Origin: Spongilla lacustris
Lineage: Eukaryota; Porifera; Demospongiae; Spongillida; Spongillidae
Assembly (NCBI GenBank): GCA_949361645.1
Contig: OX442423.1
Coordinates: 7,486,021 to 7,550,020, forward strand
Direction: 5' to 3'
DNA length: 64,000 nucleotides
Below, one piece after another: positions 56,505 through 64,000 of this stretch. A model generated the notes under the pieces. The model worked only from the letters and a program-made list of their open reading frames with translations, searched no databases and was not told the origin of the DNA. The position numbers were made by a program, and so were the translations under genes. Position 1 is the stretch's first letter; every line of letters starts with the position of its first letter.

Positions 56505-57709
56505 ATGAATCCCGGCCCTCAGCAGGTATGACCTTATCTTGCGCCGTTTGTGTTTTCCTACGTTGCAACTTCTTTCCCTCAGTATCCCATAGGCATAGGA
56601 AGTCGTGTCGGACTGTCGGTATGTAAATTATGTACCTTTATCATGCTCTTTTAGTCAAAATGTGTAGTAGCGTGCAAGTGTTTCTAGATCTGCAACAAAG
56701 TGTAAGTTCAGTACGTTTTTTTCTTTCCCATTACACCGGCACGCTGGTGAAGTGAAGGTGGGCCAAGTGCGCATATCTTTTTATCTGTCCCATTGTGCTG
56801 TGTTTTTATTTTCTATCTAGAGCACCGTACGCGTAGTGTGCACTTGGCTGAATACTTGAATTCATAGTAAGCTGTTGTAGATAGTTGCGCATGCTATTAT
56901 ACTGGTCTCTTTTGCCAGTTTCACTTAGACTGTGCAGTATGGAATGGATATATGGTAAGCCTTGGTCTATTAATAGGGCAAAGTTTTACCTACGCTCTCT
57001 CATTTCAGTTTCTGACGCGGGTCACGCCGTTGCAGCGTTTCGAACGTGTGTGTATATATGTGTTCATGTATGTAAGAAACATTATATTTCTTTTTTTTTA
57101 AAAGGTGATCAATGGGCGAGGCCGGGGGGGGGGGGGGGGGAGGGGGGCGTGAAGGGCAGGGGACCAGGAGGATGAGATAAGAATTGCGTCATTGACATTA
57201 GACAATATCCGGCTGATATTCAATCCATAAGCGAGAAGAGTACGCAAATAGTATACTAAAGTGCCTAAGAGAAAAATATACACCCAGCGTATAACTGAAG
57301 TGTATACTGTTCCTATCCACTAGTTTTACGCCAGAGATTCTATTAATATACGATAGGTGTATAACTAGTGTAAATTGGTGCTATACATTAGAATATACGC
57401 TGGCGTAAAACACGTTTGTAGCACAGCTCCCCATTTTTGGTATATGGCAGACATGTTCATTTGCCCATTGAATTCAAATGAATATGAAATCAAGCAGAAT
57501 CTTATGACATGAACAGCAATCTTGAAATAAAATTCAGGTATTTATAAATGCTAGTATTTGTACATATTCACATGCAGGTAATGATAAGGGCCCGGCATGC
57601 TGCAGCAACAAGGAGAATTGCAGCTGATGGAAACTGTCGGCTTATTGTAACAGGATCTGAGTCAAGAGTTTCATCAAGAACTGTGTTACATCAACTTACA
57701 TGCACATAA
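56505..57709 (+). CDS. unassigned candidate three-exon gene
   Basis: Possible exons: 56505-56525 (MNPGPQQ), 56583-56618 (YPIGIGSRVGLS), 57578-57709 (VMIRARHAAATRRIA ... stop). All joins are phase 0; the first intron would be 57 nt, matching the 59-nt intron of the ATPase gene. Acceptors TTTCCCTCAG and CATGCAG and donors GTATG are reasonable. The protein would have 63 residues unless exons are missed in the 959-nt second intron. Not recognised. Confidence 0.3.
57108..57170. repeat. poly-G tract
   Basis: A run of about 18 G at 57125-57142 within purine-rich sequence. Confidence 0.9.
57280..57425. repeat. short inverted repeats with CGCTGGCGTA-type words
   Basis: TTTTACGCCAG near 57323 and CTGGCGTAAAA near 57404 are inverted about 70 nt apart, with GTATAC words between. 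Similar CTGGCGTAT and GTTATAC words occur near 46390-46480. Possibly a small MITE family. Confidence 0.45.
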
Positions 57710-57874
57710 ATCTATGAATCTTTGCATGTGTTCTCCTCCTTTGATGAGAGTATGGAACAATATACATGAAGCGATCTCACGTGAGTGACGGATTACATAG
57801 TACACCATTACGATCGTACATGCATGTACAATTCCCTATAGACGAGCTCGCTATAGATAATTCTACGCCGAGTC

Positions 57875-58074
57875 NNNNNNNNNNNNNNNNNNNNNNNNNN
57901 NNNNNNNNNNNNNNNNNNNNNNNNNNNNNNNNNNNNNNNNNNNNNNNNNNNNNNNNNNNNNNNNNNNNNNNNNNNNNNNNNNNNNNNNNNNNNNNNNNNN
58001 NNNNNNNNNNNNNNNNNNNNNNNNNNNNNNNNNNNNNNNNNNNNNNNNNNNNNNNNNNNNNNNNNNNNNNNNNN
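57875..58074. other. assembly gap (200 N)
   Basis: Exactly 200 N; true size unknown. Confidence 0.98.
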
Positions 58075-58310
58075 CAGCGGCGCAAAGTTGGTACAAGTTT
58101 CCCGCTCGAATCGCGCCGTTGTACGTGCGTGACCCGCTTCCATGCACCAAATACATGAATATGCAACTACTTCCTGTGGGCTGACACTTCGATAACTTAT
58201 AGCCACACCTACTCTGCGCTGGATACGTGAATCCATCTCCCGGTCGGACTCACATGCAGTTGTTATACTATTCGATCCCTATTTCGTTATCTTCTGCGTA
58301 CATAAACTTT

Positions 58311-58394
58311 ATGGCGACGTCAACTGAAGACAAGATCATAAGAGTTTCAATCGGCGGAAGTGAAGTTCGAGCGGTGCGAATACGACGATCGTGA
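58311..58394 (+). CDS. unassigned candidate first exon
   Basis: ATG-led frame MATSTEDKIIRVSIGGSEVR... of 27 codons, with a possible donor GGAA|GTGAAG inside. It ends about 40 bp before the 37/48-bp array. It could be a first exon cut off by the insertion of the large inverted element; not recognised. Confidence 0.25.
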   Translation: MATSTEDKIIRVSIGGSEVRAVRIRRS

Positions 58395-58435
58395 GAAAGG
58401 TTACTAGATCTATGCTAGTACAGTGACGACGGTGG

Positions 58436-61280
58436 TCCCATTTACACCGTGCACTTGTGTCTGTTGTGGGATAATATCCATGGTCCCCGTTGTGGGATCA
58501 AATCCATGGTCCATTTACATGTACATCCTGTACTTGTGTAGTTTGGGGTCAAATCCATGGTCCCATTTACACCCTGTACTTGTGTCTGTTTAGGGTCAAA
58601 TGCATGGTCCCATTTACACACTGTAGGTGTATCAATTGTGGGGTCAAATCCATGGTCCTGTACTTGTGTCTGTTGTGGGGTCAAATGCATGATCCCATTT
58701 ACACCCTGTACTTGAGTCTGTTTAGGGTCAAATCTATGATCCCATTTACACCAGCACTTGTGTCTGTTGTGGGGTCAAATCTATGGTCCCATTTACACCC
58801 TGTACTTGTGTCTATTGTGGGGTCAAATCCATGATCCCATGTACACCCTGTACTTGAGTATGCTCCATGGTTCCATTTACACCCTGTACTTGTGCCTGTT
58901 GTGGGGTCAAATCCATGGTCCCATTTACACCCTGTACTTGTGTCTATTGTGGGGTCAAATCCATGATCCATGGTTCCATTTACACCCTGTACTTGTGTCT
59001 GTTTTGGGGTCAAATCCATGGTCCCATTTACTCCCTGTACGTGTGATCAAATCCATGGTCCCATTTACACCCAGCCTATACTTGTGATCAAATCCATGGT
59101 CCCATTTACACCCTGTATTTGTATCTGTTTAGGGTCAATTCATTGGTCCCATTTACATCCTGTACTTTTGTCTGTTGCGGGGTCAAATCCATGGTCCCAT
59201 TTACACCTTGTACTTGTGATCAAATCCATGGTCCCATTTACACCCTGTATTTGTGTGTGTTGTGGGGTCAAAACCATGGTTCCATTTACACCCTATACTT
59301 GGTCTGTTGTGAGATCTAATTCATGGTCGCATTTACACCCTGTACTTGTGTCTGTTGTGGGGTCAAACTCATGCTCCCATTTACACCTAGTACTTGTGTC
59401 TGTTGTGGGTTCAAATCCATGGTCCGATTAACACCCTGTACTTGTGATCAAATCCATGGTCCAATTTACACCCTGTACTTGTGATCAAATCCATGGTCCC
59501 ATTTACACACTGTACTTGTGTCTGTTGTGAGATCTAATCCATGGTCCCATTTAACCCTGTACTTGTGTCTGTTGTGGGGTCAAATGCATGGTCCCATTAA
59601 CACCCTGTACTTTAGTCTGATTTAGGGTCAGATCTATGGTCCCATTTACACTCTAAACGTGTGTATGTTTTGGGGTCAAATCATTGGTCCCATTTACACC
59701 CTGTACTTGTTGTGTTTATTGTGGGATATACATGGTGTATGTGTCTGTTGTGGGATCAAATCCATGGTCCCATTTACACCCTGCACTTGTGTTTGTTGTG
59801 GGGTCAAATCCATGGTCCTATTTGCATCCTGTACTAGTGTCTATTGTGGGGTCAAATCCATGATTCCATTTGCTTTACACCCTGTACTTGAGTATGCTGT
59901 GGGGTCAAATCCACGGTTCCATTTATACCCTGTACTTGTGTCTGTTTTAGGGTCAAATCCATGGTCCCATTTACACCCTAAACTTGTGTATGTTTTGGGG
60001 TCAAATCATTGGTTCCATTTACACCCTGTGCTTGTGTCTATTGTGGAATATTTGTGTCTGTAGTGGGATCAAATTTACACACTGTACTTGTGTCTGTTGT
60101 GAGGTCAAATCCATGGTCCCATTTGCACCCTGTACTTGTGTCTATTGTGGGGTCAAATCCATGATCCCATTTACACCCTGTATTTGAGTATGCTGTGGGG
60201 TCAAATCCATGGTTCCATTTACACCCTGTTCTTTTGTCTGTACTTGTGATCAAATCCATGGTCTGCTTTACACCTTGTACTTGTGATCAAATCCATGGTC
60301 TCATTTACACCCTGTACTTGTGATCAAATCATCCATGGTCCGATTTACACCCTGTATATATGTGATCAAATCCTTGGTCCCATTTACACACTGTACTTGT
60401 GTCTGTTGTGAGATCTAATCCATGGTCCCATTTAACCCTGTACTTGTGTCTGTTGTGGGGTCAAATCCATGGTCTGCCTTACACCCTGTACTTGTGATCA
60501 AATCCATGGTCTCATTTACACCCTGTACTTGTGATCAAATCCTTGGTCCCATTTAACCCTGTACTTGTGTCTGTTGTGGGGTCAAATCCATGGTCTGAAT
60601 TGCACCCTGTACTTGTGATCAAATCCATGGTCCTATTTACACCCTGTACTTGTGTATGCTGTGGGGTCAAATCCATGGTTCCATTTACACCCTGTACTTA
60701 AATCTGTTTTAGGGTCAAATCTATGGTCCCATTTACACCCTGTACTTGAGTCTGTTTAGGGTCAATTCATTGGTCCCATTTACACCCTGTACTTTTGTCT
60801 GTTGTGGGGTCAAATCCACGGTCCGATGTACTCCCTGTACTTGTGATCAAATCCATGGTCCCATTTACACCCTGTACTTGTGATCAAATCCATGGTCCCA
60901 TTTACACCCTGTATTTGTGTCTGTTGTGGGGTCAAATGCATGGTCCCATTTACACCCTATCCTTTTGTCTGTTTTGGGGTCAAATCCATGGTCTGCTTTA
61001 CACCCTGTACTTGTGATGAAATCCATGGTCCCATTTACACCCTGTACTTGTGTCTGTTGTGGGGTCAAATGCGTGATCCCATTTACACCCTATACTTTTG
61101 TCTGTTTTGGGGTCAAATCCATGGTCTGCTTTACACCCTGTACTTGTGATGAAATCCATGGTCCCATTTACAACCTGTACTTTTGTCTGTTGTGGGGTCT
61201 AATTCATGCTCCCATTTATACTCTGTATGTGTGTCTGTTGTGCGGTCAATTCATTGGTCCCATTTATACCCTGTAATGGC
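58436..61280 (+). repeat. 2.8-kb array of mixed 48-bp and 37-bp units
   Basis: The long unit is GGTCAAATCCATGGTCCCAT plus TTACACCCTGTACTTGTGTC plus TGTTGTGG (48 bp). The short unit lacks the GTCTGTTGTGG part and continues CTTGTGATCAAATCC (37 bp). They alternate irregularly, with many point variants. The same repeat occurs in reverse orientation from 63640 to the window end. Confidence 0.95.
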
Positions 61281-62410
61281 CCTGGGTCTAACCAGGTCCG
61301 CTCCCTCACTGCAAGCGGACAGAACCATGTATTAATGCAAGTTACCTTAATAGCCCCACACTACATGTCCAGTTAGAACCAGTGCATGGGGCACATGCAG
61401 AAGGAGTTATCAAACTGCCAGCAAGGGAGGAACCAGGTACTAAAAAATCCTACAGGGTCATTGGGGGCCCCCACAATAATGCAGTTCTCACACTGCGATA
61501 GGAATCGGCGCCCCCCACCCCATTCGCCCCCATGGCCCTATCTCCCACTACCTATCCTCCTTTACTGCAATTTGTATCCTTTACTATCCGAGGCCCAGGC
61601 CATCCCCTACTCAATAGCACTCTCAGTCTCCACACAACCAGCCCTCCCACCTACCCACCCACCCACCCACCCCTAAACACCCGGGCTCTTACATATGGTG
61701 TAATCAGACTGCCAACAGGGGAGCTGCCAGCTGCCACATTACCAGGATTGAATGGGGTCGTCACAAAAGTAGACCTCAGCATGTGGAGTGGAACCTTGAA
61801 CTGGAGCCGGCCCCAAACACTGGGGCCAGCCACAAAGGCCCCCTATCCTAGCCCCACACAGTACTAACACCAGCTCATCACTGCAAATGCAATAGAAGCC
61901 ACTACCTGTGAAACCATTAACCCCCACACTACAAGAGGACTTAATGGTAGGGGAACCATCAACTACAAGTGGAGTTACCAGCTCGCATTGGACAAATTGG
62001 AATACCACCACTGAAGCAGCCTCCATTTGTAGAGTGTACATACGTGCCTACGTTTTTCACTTCTTACATTTTGTGTTGTAGATCTGAACTACTGTAGACA
62101 TGTACATGTTTGTGCATGTACAGAGTAAATTTTATCTGGTGTGGATGCTATTAGTGGTGAATATAGTTACCAGCTGCCCTATCGGTACTGATTGCGGTGG
62201 GTCTGCACCCGTGGTTGATTTTTATAGACAACCAAGGCGCCTTGCTTTGCCTAAGCACTGGGAACTACGGTACTGTACGATCGCGAGTAGCAAAACACGT
62301 AAGTGCCATTTTGAATGTCACATAAATTGCACGCACAGTCACAGCTACAATGTGGCACGATGAAGACATCAGAATTCATGACCACACAAGTGAAGTTAGC
62401 AGACCCTACA
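61265..62410 (+). repeat. left inner arm of a giant inverted repeat
   Basis: Reverse complementary to 62567-63660 over its whole length, at roughly 90 percent identity by eye with small indels. Starts at the array edge (ATTCATTGGTCCCATTTATA) and ends AGTTAGCAGACCCTACA. Open frames inside are proline-rich and unrecognised. Confidence 0.9.
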
Positions 62411-62566
62411 CTGTCAGAGATGTCAACAGATCTAGACATTACCAGTGTAACCCAGTTTCACCTGTGCCCCACGGCCACTATATACACTGGCACATACATT
62501 TTAGCAGATATACAACAGCCTAGGGCTAGGTATACGCAAGTACGTAGTTGATGGATCCATTACATT
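62411..62566. other. spacer of the giant inverted repeat
   Basis: 156 nt of unique sequence without a gene. This is the axis of the palindrome. Confidence 0.85.
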
Positions 62567-64000
62567 TGTAGGGTCTGCTAGCTCCACTTGTGTGGTAATG
62601 AATTCTGATGTCTTCATCGTGCCACATTGTAGCTGTGACTGTGCATGCAATTTATGTGACATTCAAAATGGCACTTACCGGTACATGTTTTGCTACTCGC
62701 GTACAGTAGTTCCCAGTAGCAGTAAGGGCAAAACGCCCTCTGTTGTCTATATAAACCAACCACGGGTGCAGACCCACCGCAATCAATACCGATAGGGCAG
62801 ATAACTATATTCACCACTAACAGCATCCACACCAGATAAAATTTACTCTGTACATGTACATGTCTACAGTAGTTCAGATCTGAAGAGACAAACGTAGGCA
62901 CGTATGTACACTCTACAAATGGAGGCTGCTTCAGTGGTGGTATTCCATTTGTCCAATGCAAGCTGGTAACTCCACTTGTAGTTGATGGTTCCCCTAACAG
63001 TAAGTCCTCTTGTAGTGTGGGGTTAATGGTTTCACAGGTAGTGGCTTCATTTGCATTTGCAGTGAGGAGCTGGTGTTATTACTGTGTGGGGCTAGGATAG
63101 GGGGCCTTTGTGGCTTGCCCCAGTGTTTGGGGCCGGCTCCATTTCAAGGTTCCACTTCACATGCTGGGGTCTAGTTTTGTGACGACCCCATTCAACCCTG
63201 GTAATGTGGCGGCTGGCAGCTCTTCTGTTGGCAGTCTGATTACACCATATGTACGAGGGGTGTTTAGGGGTGGGTGGGTGGGTGGGTGGGTGGGTGGGAG
63301 GGCTGGTTGTGTGGGGACTGTGAGTGCTATAGAGTAAGGGGTGGCCTGGGCCTCGGATACAACTTGCAGTAAAAGAGGATAGGTAGTGGGAGATAGGGCC
63401 ATGGTGGCGAATGCGGCATGTGTGAATCATTAATGAGGGAGCCCCCAATGACCCTGTAGGATTTTTTAGTACCTGGTTCCTCCCTTGCTGGCAGTCTGAT
63501 AACTCCATCTGCAATTGCTCCACTGATGCACTGGTGCTAACTGGACATGTAGTGTGGGGCTATTAAGTTAACTTGCATTAATGATTCTGTCCGCATGAAG
63601 TGAGGGAGCTGACCTGATTGGACGCAGGGCCATAACAGGGTATAAATGGGACCAATGAATTGACCGCACAACAGACAAACATACAGAGTGTAAATGGGAC
63701 CATGGATATGATCACAAGTACAGGTGTAAATGGGATCATGGATTTGAACACAAGTACATGGTGTAAATCGCACCAAGGATTTCACCCCACAAGAGACAAA
63801 AGTACAGGGTGTAAATCAGACCATGGATTTGACCCACAACAGACACAAGTACAGGGTGTAAATGGGACCATATATTTGATTACATGTACAGGGTGTAAAT
63901 CAGACCATGGATTTGACCCCACAACAGCCAAAAGTACAGGGTGTACAAGTGTAAATGGGAGCATGAGTTTGACCCCACAACAGACACGAGTACACAAGTA
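62567..64000 (-). repeat. right arm of the giant inverted repeat, with reversed 37/48-bp array
   Basis: 62567-63660 mirrors the left inner arm; 63640-64000 carries the tandem units in reverse (AAATGGGACCATGGATTTGA, ACCCCACAACAGACACAAGT). The array continues beyond the window. Confidence 0.9.

Noticed and set aside
58490..61276. Several 60-150 codon frames with GSNPWSHLHPVL-type repeats
   Set aside because: Translations of the 37/48-bp satellite, interrupted by stops and length variants.
61386..61867. Proline-rich frames in the inverted repeat arm as genes
   Set aside because: The corresponding frames in the mirrored arm are altered by indels, with no conserved domain, so coding selection is not supported.
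62411..62566. Assembly hairpin artefact as the cause of the giant palindrome
   Set aside because: The two arms differ by many substitutions and indels, which a simple misassembly of one strand would not produce.

Overview
This is a 64 kb piece of an animal genome. It has genes split by short phased introns, long microsatellites and minisatellites, many small inverted-repeat transposons, and the fossils of LTR and non-LTR retrotransposons. Very small introns (57-59 nt), tandem immunoglobulin/fibronectin-III receptors, frequent ACATGTACATGT-type words and the transposon mix suggest a marine invertebrate, most likely a demosponge. That assignment is inference. Two 200-N gaps (11553-11752 and 57875-58074) mark assembly joins.

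Layout. (1) 1-7.6 kb: the last twelve recognisable exons of a P2C-type P-type ATPase (Na+/K+-ATPase alpha family), with tandem-repeat arrays in most introns, two GC-AG introns, and altered ion-binding residues. (2) 7.6-11.5 kb: inverted-repeat elements, a 126-bp palindrome with 10-bp target duplications, and a broken hAT transposase. (3) 11.75-13.9 kb: the 3' end of an Ig/FN3 gene whose last exons encode two copies of a small Cys-paired module. (4) 14-26 kb: a transposon graveyard with a 5'-truncated Ty3/gypsy element (integrase, polypurine tract, 3' LTR), three relics of one non-LTR retroelement C-terminus, two copies of a long dispersed repeat, a TA-flanked MITE, and a 857-bp element with 7-bp target duplications.

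(5) 26.3-44.8 kb: a tandem family of membrane receptors. Gene 1 (26.3-33.7 kb) and gene 2 (38.5-41.8 kb) have nearly identical Ig-FN3-FN3-FN3-like ectodomains with the same exon lengths, but unrelated membrane spans and cytoplasmic tails, both rich in tyrosine motifs. A third copy (43.1-43.7 kb), stranded tail exons (42.2-42.6 kb) and an inverted upstream fragment (44.46-44.79 kb) are relics of further copies. (6) 45-48.3 kb: a degenerate gypsy integrase and a second copy of the 7-bp-duplication element. (7) 48.9-55.5 kb: a fragmentary transketolase gene downstream of a 2.8-kb 24-bp VNTR, followed by a malate/L-lactate dehydrogenase (Ldh2 family) pseudogene. (8) 55.6-58.4 kb: a very long hairpin and a few unassigned candidate exons. 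(9) 58.4-64.0 kb: a giant inverted repeat with about 1.1-kb unique inner arms and outer arrays of a 37/48-bp tandem repeat, resembling a Foldback/Galileo-type element and running off the right edge.

The most interesting candidates are the tandem receptor pair with shared ectodomains and different tyrosine-bearing tails, the ATPase with changed cation-site residues, and the new-looking transposon families defined by their target duplications.
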